The notes beneath the pieces were generated by a model, which was not told where the DNA came from, searched no databases, and worked only from the letters and a program-made list of their open reading frames with translations. A program made the translations under genes and the position numbers. 11,857 nucleotides of DNA from contig DMTS01000056.1 of NCBI GenBank assembly GCA_003477045.1, forward strand, positions 106,237-118,093. Reading direction: 5' to 3'. Numbering within the stretch: position 1 is the first letter of the stretch; each line of letters begins with the position of its first letter. Source of the DNA: Candidatus Delongbacteria bacterium. GTDB lineage: Bacteria > UBA4055. Positions 1 through 7,587 of the stretch are shown piece by piece.

Positions 1-393
1 ACAGAACTGCTTCTTATGACCGGCGAAAGAAATTTCCTGTCGGGTGCGGACAGGATACTTGAGGAATGCCCGCAGCTTAAAGCGCTTATTGTAAAGCTAG
101 GTAAGTTCGGGATATATGCCACAGACGGTAATGACGAATTTTTCCTTCCTGCATTTCCACTCAGACAAGTCGTTGATCCGACAGGCGCAGGCGACAGCCT
201 AGCCGGAGGATTTACCGGTCATCTGGCTAAAACAGGTATTTACACTTTCCAGAATATTAAAACCGCCTGTGTTTACGGTTCTATAACAGCTTCATATTCT
301 GTTAACGACTTTTCAATTCAGGGTTTAAAAGAGTTCGACCTTGAGGATATAAAAAGTGAATTTGATACTTTTAAGAAATTAACGGCCTTTTAA
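1..393 (+). CDS. PfkB-family carbohydrate/nucleoside kinase, C-terminal part (5' truncated by window edge)
   Basis: The reading frame is open from base 1, so the N-terminal part lies outside the window; 130 residues are visible. It is the C-terminal lobe of a ribokinase/adenosine-kinase-like (PfkB) enzyme that phosphorylates a sugar or nucleoside with ATP in the cytoplasm. The evidence is the PfkB signature 2, DPTGAGDSLAGGF (fragment residues 59-71). It contains the anion-hole GAGD, whose Asp (codon at base 193) is the expected catalytic base. Upstream are the family-typical strand 'ALIVKLGKFGIYA' and a LLTGE-like 'LLLMTGE' segment. Similar proteins are common in FCB-group genomes, where the substrate is usually unknown; I cannot assign one. 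Its last 15 bases overlap the 3' end of the convergent TPR gene. The visible part shows no truncation or frameshift. Confidence 0.9.
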   Translation, partial: TELLLMTGERNFLSGADRILEECPQLKALIVKLGKFGIYATDGNDEFFLPAFPLRQVVDPTGAGDSLAGGFTGHLAKTGIYTFQNIKTACVYGSITASYSVNDFSIQGLKEFDLEDIKSEFDTFKKLTAF

Positions 394-1374
394 TTTATTT
401 GCTTCTGAGAGTTCATTTATCCTGTCCCTCAGAATGTCTCTTTCTTTTTTTGTAAGCCTGCACATTACTGCATTTTCGTAATATTTTCTGCTCAATTGAC
501 TTTCATTCAAAGCAGAGTAGCTTTTTGAAAGAAAATAATAAATATTGAACATATCTTTTTCAGAGTATTTAGGATCCATTACCGAGATTTTCGTTTCTAA
601 TTTATGATATAATTCTGCAGCTTCCTGATATTTCTTCATTTCAAAAAGGGCACGGGCCTTAAGGAAAATGAATAAGTGGTTATCTGGATATTTTTCAAGA
701 GCTTTATCGGCAACCGCTTCTGCATCGGAATATTTTCCGTAGTCAATGTATATCCATCCTAAAGCTGATCTTGCGAGGTATTCGCTGAAATAAGATGTGG
801 CTATACTTTGTTTTAGTAATAATACAGCCATATCCCTTCTGTCATAAACCCAGCTTAATACAGTGCTTTTATAGTACTTATAGTTTGCGAGGAGCATTAT
901 CGCATCACCGTGGTATTTGTCGTATTCTAGACAGTCTTCAATGTATGATATGCCGTCAAATGTTTTTGTGATTCCTGAAAACCTACTTCCGTCACGCCCG
1001 AGCATATATCCTTTATTTATCAATGATGCCCCCATATAGAAATTGAACCAGGGGTCTTTTTCGTTATTTGATAAATGGTACTTCGCTTTTTTTTCTGCAA
1101 GGTCATAATAAAGTACTATCTTTGAGTCGAAATAATCGGATTCATAATATGAAGCAAGGAAGTTATAGTAAAAACCTAAGAAGAAATCACCTATCGGGTA
1201 ATCAGGGTAAGTATCCTTAATATATTCGAAAATGGGCAGAGCTTCTTCAAATTTTTCCTGATACAATAGGTCAATAGCAGCATTGATCGTGTTTTTTTCT
1301 TTATCTTCAATCTCTGATGCCGATAGAATTCCCAGTAATAAAACTAAATAGACCAATAATACAAAGCGTTTCAT
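379..1374 (-). CDS. Exported TPR-repeat protein
   Basis: This 331-residue protein begins with a Sec signal peptide: K2-R3, a hydrophobic stretch at about 4-17, and probable cleavage near the SAS of residues 18-20, so the mature protein should be periplasmic. The rest is helical with tetratricopeptide-like units. Clear examples are residues about 30-63 ('AIDLLYQEKFEEALPIFEYI...YPDYP') and two units in the second half ('SALGWIYIDYGKYSDAEAVADKALEKYPDN' region and the 'FLKARALFEMKKYQEAAELYHKLE' region). TPRs mediate protein-protein contacts, and no catalytic motif is visible. The start at 1374 is supported by GGGGAG (1381-1386) 6 nt upstream and by a good promoter at 1404-1432. It is transcribed alone, convergent with the PfkB gene (15-bp overlap) and downstream of, but separately promoted from, the S9D peptidase gene. 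The specific role is unknown. Confidence 0.85.
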   Translation of the reverse strand: MKRFVLLVYLVLLLGILSASEIEDKEKNTINAAIDLLYQEKFEEALPIFEYIKDTYPDYPIGDFFLGFYYNFLASYYESDYFDSKIVLYYDLAEKKAKYHLSNNEKDPWFNFYMGASLINKGYMLGRDGSRFSGITKTFDGISYIEDCLEYDKYHGDAIMLLANYKYYKSTVLSWVYDRRDMAVLLLKQSIATSYFSEYLARSALGWIYIDYGKYSDAEAVADKALEKYPDNHLFIFLKARALFEMKKYQEAAELYHKLETKISVMDPKYSEKDMFNIYYFLSKSYSALNESQLSRKYYENAVMCRLTKKERDILRDRINELSEANKLKGR

Positions 1375-1403
1375 ATTTCACTCCCCAAATACATACTTAC
1401 TCC

Positions 1404-1432
1404 ATAGTAATAAAATAAAACATGCTTTTCAA
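1404..1432 (-). promoter_or_regulatory. Sigma70-like promoter of the TPR gene
   Basis: On the minus strand, a -35 TTGAAA (1432-1427; 5/6 to consensus) and a -10 TACTAT (1409-1404; 4/6) are separated by exactly 17 bp. Transcription would start around 1397, giving a leader of about 23 nt that contains the GGGGAG ribosome binding site. This argues that the TPR gene is not strictly dependent on read-through from the peptidase gene. It is predicted from sequence only. Confidence 0.55.
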
Positions 1433-1467
1433 GTAAAATTTAATGTTATTGGCGGTAAGTATTTATG

Positions 1468-3849
1468 TTACTTGAGATATTTGTCGAGCCATTCGCACAT
1501 TTCCGCAAGGACATGCAGATTCGATTCGCGGGCTTCATATCCGTGACCTTCATAAGGTAAAATAACAAGCCTTGCATTCCCGCCGTTGCCTTTTATTGCG
1601 GCATACATTCTTTCCGACTGCATTGGATAAGTTCCCGGATTGTTATCATCTGCGCCGTGGACCAGAAGGATCGGAGTTTTTATCATTTCCGCATTCGAGA
1701 AAGGGGAGGCCTTCTGATAAAATTCTTTAGCCTGCCAGTAGGTTCTTTCTTCAGATTGAAATCCGAACGGGGTAAGCGTTCTGTTATACGCTCCGCTGTT
1801 GGCGATGCCGGCTTTAAAATAATCCGTATATGCAAGCAGGTTGGCGGTCATGAAAGCACCATAGCTGTGACCTCCTACTGCCACCTTGGTTCTGTCTATC
1901 ATGCCGAGCGAATCGAGATGATCTATCGCAGACAGCGCATTCATCTTTATCTGTTCGATAAAGGAATCATTTCTTTGCTGAATATTTCCGACGATAGGCA
2001 TAGAGGCATTGTCGAGCACTATATATCCGTGCAGAGCAAGATATTTTACCGATGCTCCCCAGAACCTTGTATATGAATAATTCGAGCCTGTTATCTGACC
2101 GGCTGTACTTAACTCGACAAATTCTCTCGGATAAGCCCAAATAATAAGCGGATACTTTTTTTCTTTGTCGTAATCCGGAGGCAGGTATAATTTTCCGCTG
2201 AGAGTTATAGAATCATTTCTCTTATAAGTTATCAGCTCCGTTTTAATTTGTCTTATAACCAAGGCATGATCAGTATTTGTAGTGATCTGTATTTTTGATC
2301 CTGTTTTATGATCGATAACAAAATAGTTTCGCGGTTCATAGGTAGTTTCCCGTGTTATACAAATTCTGCTGTTGTCAGAACCGGTAAATCCTACAAAATT
2401 TTCATAGCTTTTATCGGCACATTTAAAAAGAACGGTTTTCTTGCCGTCCTTAAGTGAAAACTTGTGCAGGAATGGAAAATTTCCGGATTGAGAATATCCC
2501 TGACCGTAGAGATATGCTGAACCGTCTTTTACTTTTATCACTTCAAACCCGTTAGGCATCTTTGCCGTCACAAATTCACCGGGATTTTCATATTTTTCGT
2601 TCTCGCTGCGCGTGAAAAGCATTTTATCGCCTGTCGAACCGTCATAAGAGCCGTAATATGTGCTCATCCACTCATTATCGCGGTCATAATCTATATATAC
2701 GAACCTTCCTTTCTCATTTGTAAAACCGGAGACATATCCGCGGTTCTTTGTCTTTAGAAACAATTTGGGGTCTTTATCAAATGGAGCTGACAATTTGTAG
2801 AAGCTGTCCCTGAAAGGAACTATTTTTTTTGGATCTCCGTCATCTTTTGCGTCTATCCAGCACAATGTTGAACTCTCGGTCGGGATCCATAGGGGCGATC
2901 TTATGCCCGTTTCTACTCCGCCGATAGGTATTTCATCCTGAACAGGCTTCGTAACTAAATCTGTTATTTCATTCCCGTTGGAATTAAGGATAAGATAGCT
3001 ATATCCGAACCTTGAGTAAGGCAAAGTGAAAGAGTAAGGTTTATTCACTATTCTGACGAGAAAATATTTTCCGTCTGGCGACTGGATAAATGATCTGTAA
3101 ACCGCGGGTTTTCCTAAAACGGTTTCATTTCCCGTCACGATATCGAGCTTAGCGAACCTGCTTGTAAAGTAATAATCGAACAGCTTTATGTCGAACTGGG
3201 TCTCGAGCAGATTGGAATAAGTTCTCAGCTGAGCCGTCTTACCGAAGCTCTCTTCTGACTTGGGCGCTATATCCGCAACGGATTTGACAGGCACAGGTTC
3301 ATTCTCATAAAAGACCCTCGGAATTATCAGCGATCTGGAGTCAACGCTCCACTTTATCAGAAGGCCGGCAAAAGCCATATTTACTTTTCTGCTGTCTTTG
3401 AATACCATGCTTCCGGATTTAAGCTCAATTACTCTCAGATAAACGCCGTTTTCCAGCTGTGATAGATAAGCCAGATATTTTCTGTCCGGTGAAATTTCAA
3501 AATCAACTATTCTGTTATCTTCTCTTGGAGTTAGATCTATCCTTTCGTCAGTCTTTAGATTGATAAGTTTTAGATAGAGCTTGGGATAGCTGATCTTTTC
3601 AGAATGAATTTTAGGCAGAATTATTTGTCCGGCAAGTGAAAGTCTTTCCTGAGACAGACTTTCAAGGCTTTCATATCTTTCATAAGTATGTTCAATTGCA
3701 TAGTCGGTTCCTTCGACGAGCGTCAGAAACTGCTCGTTGGGAGCGTCAAAAACATTCAGAATGTCTTCTGGTGGTAATTTATAGCCTTCAGCGAATGTGC
3801 AGACTGTAATTGCGGTTAAAAGAAGCAGGGCAGAGGTAATTGATTTCAT
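1468..3849 (-). CDS. Secreted prolyl-oligopeptidase-family serine peptidase, S9D (glutamyl-endopeptidase-like)
   Basis: This 793-residue exported peptidase has a signal peptide (K2, hydrophobic core about residues 7-18, likely cleavage after the FA of ~CTFA) and a long beta-propeller-like middle. Its C-terminal alpha/beta-hydrolase domain starts at about residue 550. The triad is visible: Ser662 in GGHSYGAF, Asp734 in HGADDNNPGT and His769 in EGHGYEARES. The blocks SGAYNRTLTPFGFQ, DNNPGTYPMQS and LVILPYEGHGYEARES closely match what I recall of the S9D subfamily, which includes plant chloroplast glutamyl endopeptidase, rather than DPP4 (S9B) or S9C enzymes. The predicted activity is cleavage of peptides, possibly after Glu, in the periplasm or outside the cell; the specificity is inference. 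The start is supported by AAAGGA (3858-3863), 8 nt upstream. The gene is complete and divergent from the GntR/ABC operon. Confidence 0.93.
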   Translation of the reverse strand: MKSITSALLLLTAITVCTFAEGYKLPPEDILNVFDAPNEQFLTLVEGTDYAIEHTYERYESLESLSQERLSLAGQIILPKIHSEKISYPKLYLKLINLKTDERIDLTPREDNRIVDFEISPDRKYLAYLSQLENGVYLRVIELKSGSMVFKDSRKVNMAFAGLLIKWSVDSRSLIIPRVFYENEPVPVKSVADIAPKSEESFGKTAQLRTYSNLLETQFDIKLFDYYFTSRFAKLDIVTGNETVLGKPAVYRSFIQSPDGKYFLVRIVNKPYSFTLPYSRFGYSYLILNSNGNEITDLVTKPVQDEIPIGGVETGIRSPLWIPTESSTLCWIDAKDDGDPKKIVPFRDSFYKLSAPFDKDPKLFLKTKNRGYVSGFTNEKGRFVYIDYDRDNEWMSTYYGSYDGSTGDKMLFTRSENEKYENPGEFVTAKMPNGFEVIKVKDGSAYLYGQGYSQSGNFPFLHKFSLKDGKKTVLFKCADKSYENFVGFTGSDNSRICITRETTYEPRNYFVIDHKTGSKIQITTNTDHALVIRQIKTELITYKRNDSITLSGKLYLPPDYDKEKKYPLIIWAYPREFVELSTAGQITGSNYSYTRFWGASVKYLALHGYIVLDNASMPIVGNIQQRNDSFIEQIKMNALSAIDHLDSLGMIDRTKVAVGGHSYGAFMTANLLAYTDYFKAGIANSGAYNRTLTPFGFQSEERTYWQAKEFYQKASPFSNAEMIKTPILLVHGADDNNPGTYPMQSERMYAAIKGNGGNARLVILPYEGHGYEARESNLHVLAEMCEWLDKYLK

Positions 3850-3875
3850 GTAGACTATCCTTTGAAAGAACTACA

Positions 3876-3904
3876 ATTATAACAAAAAATTGTTTTCTAA
3901 TCAA
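3876..3904 (-). promoter_or_regulatory. Sigma70-like promoter of the S9D peptidase gene
   Basis: On the minus strand, -35 TTGATT (3904-3899) and a perfect -10 TATAAT (3881-3876) are separated by 17 bp. The start codon at 3849 implies a leader of about 20 nt carrying AAAGGA. The spacer contains a small inverted repeat, AACAA-TTTT-TTGTT on the minus strand (3894-3881), which could be an operator or may simply reflect AT-richness. Confidence 0.65.
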
Positions 3905-3929
3905 GTAACAAAAGATGAAAAAATATCGC

Positions 3930-3958
3930 TTGACTTTTTAGTTTTAGTGTATTACATT
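3930..3958 (+). promoter_or_regulatory. Promoter of the GntR-ABC operon
   Basis: -35 TTGACT (3930-3935; 5/6) and -10 TACATT (3953-3958; 4/6) have a 17-bp spacer. The -10 lies between the two arms of the operator-like inverted repeat at 3944-3971, so a bound repressor would block RNA polymerase directly. The predicted transcription start is near 3965, leaving a leader of about 44 nt before the ATG at 4009. Confidence 0.6.
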
Positions 3959-3971
3959 ACTGATACACTAA
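3944..3971. promoter_or_regulatory. Candidate YtrA-type operator (perfect 9-bp inverted repeat)
   Basis: TTAGTGTAT (3944-3952) and ATACACTAA (3963-3971) are perfect reverse complements separated by 10 bp. The core reads AGTGTA-N12-TACACT. From memory, the Bacillus subtilis YtrA repressor recognises AGTGTA-N13-TACACT, so a nearly identical operator sits directly upstream of a YtrA-type regulator gene. The overlap with the -10 element suggests negative autoregulation of the whole operon. Regulator binding is inference; the symmetry is seen directly. Confidence 0.75.
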
Positions 3972-3972
3972 T

Positions 3973-3984
3973 GCAGTTCGCTGC
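3973..3984 (+). promoter_or_regulatory. Small leader hairpin, GCAG-TTCG-CTGC
   Basis: In the predicted 5' leader of the operon, GCAG (3973-3976) can pair with CTGC (3981-3984) around a TTCG loop. The stem is only 4 bp and the closing pair is not the especially stable C(UUCG)G form. It could modestly stabilise the mRNA or be chance. Confidence 0.25.
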
Positions 3985-4008
3985 TGCGGAATTAAAATAG
4001 GGAATAGT

Positions 4009-4413
4009 ATGAGCGATAATAAAGAAATATATTTTCAGATCCAGCCGAGTTCGGGTGTTCCTATTTATAAGCAGATCGTGGATCAGGTCGAGCGGCTTGT
4101 AGCGAGCGGTTATCTGTCGCAGGGTGATGAATTGCCTTCGGTAAGAAAGGTCGCCGTTCATTTTGAAGTAAATCCGATGACGGTCTCCAAGGCTTACAGT
4201 ATGCTTGAAGCTTCAAATATCGTGGAACGCAGACGCGGCATGGGAATGTTCATAGCCTCGAATTCTGACAATGCGAAATCGGTGAAGCAGAGAATCGAAT
4301 TGATCAGGCCAAGTCTGGAAGAAGCTGCATCTCAGGCTAAACAGCTTGGGTTGCCGAATGAAAGGGTTCTAGAATTATTTAAAAAAATCCTGGGGGATAA
4401 TGATGGAAAATAG
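4009..4413 (+). CDS. GntR-family transcriptional regulator, YtrA subfamily
   Basis: This 134-residue cytoplasmic DNA-binding protein has a single GntR winged helix-turn-helix at about residues 14-80 (IYKQIVDQV..., LPSVRKVAVHFEVNPMTVSKAYSMLE, and the wing RRRGMGMFIA). A short helical tail of about 45 residues follows. The absence of a large effector-binding domain and the length of about 130 aa are typical of the YtrA subfamily, whose genes usually precede ABC transporter genes and repress their own operon. Here the downstream gene is indeed a YtrB-like ATPase, overlapping by 14 bp (ATG at 4400), which implies translational coupling. AGGGAA lies shortly upstream of the start. A matching operator is present at 3944-3971. 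The inducing signal is unknown; in Firmicutes relatives it is often cell-envelope antibiotic stress. Confidence 0.93.
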   Translation: MSDNKEIYFQIQPSSGVPIYKQIVDQVERLVASGYLSQGDELPSVRKVAVHFEVNPMTVSKAYSMLEASNIVERRRGMGMFIASNSDNAKSVKQRIELIRPSLEEAASQAKQLGLPNERVLELFKKILGDNDGK

Positions 4414-5128
4414 TGATGTAGTTATCAGACTTGAGAAAGTCAGTAAAAGCTACGGTGATAAACAGGTTCTTAAGAACATTGATCTTACAATAAAGAAAGG
4501 TACGATTATGGGGCTTGTCGGAAAGAACGGTGCAGGGAAAACAACTATGATAAAATCATTATTAGGACTGCTTAAGCTCGACAGCGGTAAAGCGAGCCTG
4601 TTTGGTGAGGATTCATGGGATCTTCCGGGCGAAATAAAGCAGAAGCTGGGTTATGTTCCTCAGAACGTGAACGGATTCGACGGATGGATGACTGTTGATG
4701 CCCTTCTTGAATATACTAGTGTGTTCTACGATAAATGGAATAAGAAAAAGGTTGATCAGTTATTAAAGGACTGGAATATAGATCCCAAAGCAAGGTTCAG
4801 AAGTTTATCGGAAGGAGAGAAGCAGAAGGTAGCTATCATTATGGCTATGGGTCACGAACCTGAACTTTATATTTTCGATGAACCTGTCGCAAGCCTTGAT
4901 CCCGTTGCGAGAAGATCGTTCATAAAAGAGCTGATAGATTTAAACATAGAATCCGGAACAACTATGCTGTTCTCCACTCATATCACTTCCGACCTTGAAA
5001 GGATTGCAGCTGATGTAGCTATTCTTAAAGATAACGAGCTAAAATACATTGGCGAACTTTCTGCATTGAAAGAAAAATACACAGAACATATGAATTTGGA
5101 AGATATTTTCTTAGAGCTGAACAAATAA
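4400..5128 (+). CDS. ABC transporter ATP-binding protein, YtrB-like
   Basis: This 242-residue nucleotide-binding subunit has all the ABC motifs: Walker A GKNGAGKT (41-48), Q-loop Gln88 in YVPQ, signature LSEGEKQ (136-142), Walker B LYIFDE (156-161), D-loop SLD (165-167) and H-loop His194 in FSTHI. The signature is a variant, LSEGE instead of LSGGQ; this is common in the YtrB/antibiotic-exporter branch and does not by itself indicate loss of activity. It hydrolyses ATP to drive the membrane partner, presumably encoded by the next gene. The start is ATGATG at 4400-4405 with GGGGGA (4392-4397) just upstream, inside the end of the GntR gene. The next gene follows within 15 nt, so the two are almost certainly co-transcribed and probably coupled. 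Confidence 0.95.
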   Translation: MMENSDVVIRLEKVSKSYGDKQVLKNIDLTIKKGTIMGLVGKNGAGKTTMIKSLLGLLKLDSGKASLFGEDSWDLPGEIKQKLGYVPQNVNGFDGWMTVDALLEYTSVFYDKWNKKKVDQLLKDWNIDPKARFRSLSEGEKQKVAIIMAMGHEPELYIFDEPVASLDPVARRSFIKELIDLNIESGTTMLFSTHITSDLERIAADVAILKDNELKYIGELSALKEKYTEHMNLEDIFLELNK

Positions 5129-5142
5129 TAGTGGAGAATAAA

Positions 5143-6372
5143 ATGAAAGTATTTTTACAGATGTTTAAACATAGCTATAATATGATCCCGAAGATCAGTT
5201 TGAGTTTACTTATTATGATGGTAAGTGTAACTATTTACAAGCTCTGTTTTCTGGGAGCTGATATAAGTCTGTTTTCAGATAACAATCTTACTATTGCGCA
5301 GATAGTATTCAGGGTGATATTTACAATATTCTTGATCGTGGCTTATTTTCGGACATTTGTTATAATATCTGGTCCTTCTGTTAGTATTTTACAAATGTTA
5401 CCGGAAATAAGAAAAAAGGTAGTGAAATTTGCGGGATTAAATTTAGGCTTAATATTTATCTGGGCAGTTTTAATTCTCGGACACAACGATTTTCAGATTC
5501 TGTTGTCTTTTATTTTCAGCAGTTTATGGATGTTGTCAACAATAATAACTATATCTTCCTTTAGAGTTCCTGTTTACAGGTCAAATAAATATTGGTTTCT
5601 AAAGCTGATCTTTGCATTGTTTAGCTTTGTTGTACCGATCATGTATATCAAAGGGACACCAAAGCATCCTATTATGTATTATACGATTTTAAGTGTATTC
5701 TTTATCGTGATAATCTATCAGATGTTTAATTTTGTGAGTAATTATATAAACAACAGATTTAAAGACGATTTCAAAAAAACAGGTTTCGTAGTGAAAATCA
5801 ATTCTTTTCAGGCTTATTTTGATGATGCAATAGTAAAGGAACTGAATTCGTTAATATATAGAATTAAATCTGATCCTAAAAATAAATATATAAAGCTATT
5901 TCAGTTTTCATTATTCGAACCTACACCAACAGTTCTAGTCTTGATATTCTACGCATTTATAGTTTTTGCTTTATTATCACTACAAGGTAAATTAGGCATT
6001 ATTTACTTTGTATCATTATTACTCTATTTTTTACTTATCTCTGCATTAAATTATTCAAGAATTTATAGAAAAAGGAATAAAATCGAGCATTTATATTTAG
6101 TTTCTAAATTGTCACGGAATAAATTTGAACTTACAGTATTATCAACCGTGTTCAGGCAAGTTATAATTGGCTTCGCTTGTTCTGTTCCTATATTTACTTT
6201 AGGATTAGTAATATATTCAAAGTATTTCGTCACTGCTGAATTGTTGTTGATTTCATCTTTGATATTGTCATATTACATAGCTGAGTTACTAATAATCTTT
6301 ATTCTTTGGACTTTTATGATTAAGGGTAGAGATTTTGATACGATCAAGCAAGCGAGAGTAATGTCGAATTGA
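5143..6372 (+). CDS. Polytopic membrane protein, probable ABC permease partner
   Basis: This 409-residue, very hydrophobic protein has about ten predicted membrane segments. Roughly five lie before residue 170, one around 180-200, then a hydrophilic, charged cytoplasmic-looking loop (about 200-255), and four or more lie in the C-terminal 150 residues. I do not recognise a named permease family, and no clear ABC-2 or FtsX signature is visible. The role as transport partner rests on its position directly after the ATPase gene and before the operon's lipoprotein gene. The ATG at 5143 is preferred over an in-frame GTG at 5131: GTGGAG (5131-5136) is itself the likely ribosome binding site, and nothing similar precedes the GTG. 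The gene is visibly more AT-rich than the GntR and ATPase genes. Confidence 0.75.
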   Translation: MKVFLQMFKHSYNMIPKISLSLLIMMVSVTIYKLCFLGADISLFSDNNLTIAQIVFRVIFTIFLIVAYFRTFVIISGPSVSILQMLPEIRKKVVKFAGLNLGLIFIWAVLILGHNDFQILLSFIFSSLWMLSTIITISSFRVPVYRSNKYWFLKLIFALFSFVVPIMYIKGTPKHPIMYYTILSVFFIVIIYQMFNFVSNYINNRFKDDFKKTGFVVKINSFQAYFDDAIVKELNSLIYRIKSDPKNKYIKLFQFSLFEPTPTVLVLIFYAFIVFALLSLQGKLGIIYFVSLLLYFLLISALNYSRIYRKRNKIEHLYLVSKLSRNKFELTVLSTVFRQVIIGFACSVPIFTLGLVIYSKYFVTAELLLISSLILSYYIAELLIIFILWTFMIKGRDFDTIKQARVMSN

Positions 6373-6389
6373 AATTAAAAAGGAAAAAC

Positions 6390-7556
6390 ATGAAAAAACT
6401 TAAAATGACTTCCATTATACTGGTAATTATGGTTCTGATTAGCTGTGCTAAAGAAGGTACTCACACGACTAATACTATTAACGGAATAAAAACTCATCAG
6501 AATACTAATACCCCGACAAAACCAGATTTAAAATACAAACTTACAGAAGTGTTTACAATTAGTAATGATACGACTGGAATTGATACTATGGCTGTCATTA
6601 AAGCTCCCTTTGATATTGATGTGGACAAATATGGCAATATTTACATTCTGGACGCTGCAACAAGCAGCATAAAGAAATATGATTCTTCGGGAACTTTTTT
6701 AAAAAGTTTTGGAAGAAAGGGTGAAGGTCCCGGCGAATTTGATGTTTCAATAGATTTTACGATTATTGATGATACTTTAAATGTCCAGGCAATTACAAGT
6801 GCTCAAATGGTTAGGTTTGATCTTGAAGGAAATTTTATAGACAGGATACCTTATGTCGGTACTCCCGGTATTTTCTTGGAAGAATCAATAAAATCTCCTG
6901 CATCAGGGGTAGTAATTGGGTACAAATCTAATGTTAAAGAAGAAAATGGCGGAATTCTTACGGGAACTTCGTTATTGCTAATGGACAAACGATTTAATGA
7001 AATCAAAATTCTAAGAGAATTTATGTATAAATATGATCCGGCTAAAACACAATTCTTCGAAGAATTAACAAAATATTCATACGGTGAGGGTAAAATATTT
7101 GTAGCTGACAATAGCGAATCTCAGTTTAAAATAAATGTGTATGACTATTATGGAAGAGTGCTTGAAGTAATCAATAAAAATTATATCAAAGCATCTTATA
7201 ACGAAAAAGAGCAAAGTATAATTGAGAAATTACCGCTTGTCGGTGTAGGCGGTGAGAAACTTAAGCAAAAGCAAAGCTATAAAAAATCAGTAAATAATAT
7301 GTTCTATGATAAGTATGGATGTTTGCTGGTTTGTCCATCAATCGAGAGGAATGACAGCAATGATGATCAATTTATCGCAGATGTTTTTCAAGATGGCGTT
7401 TTTCTGAACAGAATAGTAATTAAAGAACTCGTACAGCAAGATTTCAATGTTCCGCTCAATGGAATAATTACTTACTTTTTTAAGGATAGAATATACAAAC
7501 TAAACCAGCCTGAAAGCAGCCTTGCAGTTTATAATTATACTGTTGAGGGATTGTAA
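6390..7556 (+). CDS. 6-bladed beta-propeller lipoprotein
   Basis: This 388-residue lipoprotein has a signal peptide with K2-K3, a hydrophobic core (8-17) and lipobox LISC with Cys19 as the lipidated residue. A low-complexity Thr/Asn linker follows. The mature part shows NHL/6-bladed-propeller blades, best seen at 'FDIDVDKYGNIYILDA...IKKYDSSGTFLKSFGRKGEGPGEF', with later, weaker repeats ('KIFVADNSESQFKINVYDYYGRVLEVI'). Such proteins are abundant in Bacteroidetes-like genomes and are usually of unknown function. The ATG at 6390 is chosen over an upstream in-frame TTG at 6369 because AAGGA (6379-6383) lies 6 nt before it and the TTG version would lengthen the N-region. It starts 17 nt after the permease gene, so it is probably the last gene of the regulated ABC operon. 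A role as accessory or substrate-sensing subunit is inference. Confidence 0.82.
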   Translation: MKKLKMTSIILVIMVLISCAKEGTHTTNTINGIKTHQNTNTPTKPDLKYKLTEVFTISNDTTGIDTMAVIKAPFDIDVDKYGNIYILDAATSSIKKYDSSGTFLKSFGRKGEGPGEFDVSIDFTIIDDTLNVQAITSAQMVRFDLEGNFIDRIPYVGTPGIFLEESIKSPASGVVIGYKSNVKEENGGILTGTSLLLMDKRFNEIKILREFMYKYDPAKTQFFEELTKYSYGEGKIFVADNSESQFKINVYDYYGRVLEVINKNYIKASYNEKEQSIIEKLPLVGVGGEKLKQKQSYKKSVNNMFYDKYGCLLVCPSIERNDSNDDQFIADVFQDGVFLNRIVIKELVQQDFNVPLNGIITYFFKDRIYKLNQPESSLAVYNYTVEGL

Positions 7557-7587
7557 AAAAAAATTGTTCGACTATCTTAAATAGTAT

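Noticed and set aside
1657..2076. Plus-strand open frame of 139 codons inside the S9D gene
   Set aside because: It lies antisense to the catalytic domain of a clearly real peptidase. It has no domain-like sequence and no promoter or convincing ribosome binding site.
3952..4161. Minus-strand open frame of 69 codons across the GntR start
   Set aside because: It overlaps the operator, promoter and winged-helix coding region on the opposite strand. The product is not protein-like and is best seen as a shadow.
4535..4826. Loss of activity in the ABC ATPase because of the LSEGE signature
   Set aside because: Walker A, Walker B, Q-loop and H-loop are intact, and this signature variant is common in YtrB-like ATPases.
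6851..7111. Minus-strand open frame of 86 codons inside the beta-propeller lipoprotein gene
   Set aside because: It is antisense to a well-supported gene, with no motif or start signals.
7571..7585. ACTAT-N5-ATAGT inverted repeat after the beta-propeller lipoprotein gene as a terminator
   Set aside because: The stem is short and AT-only apart from one C/G pair, with no downstream T-run. Kept only as background.
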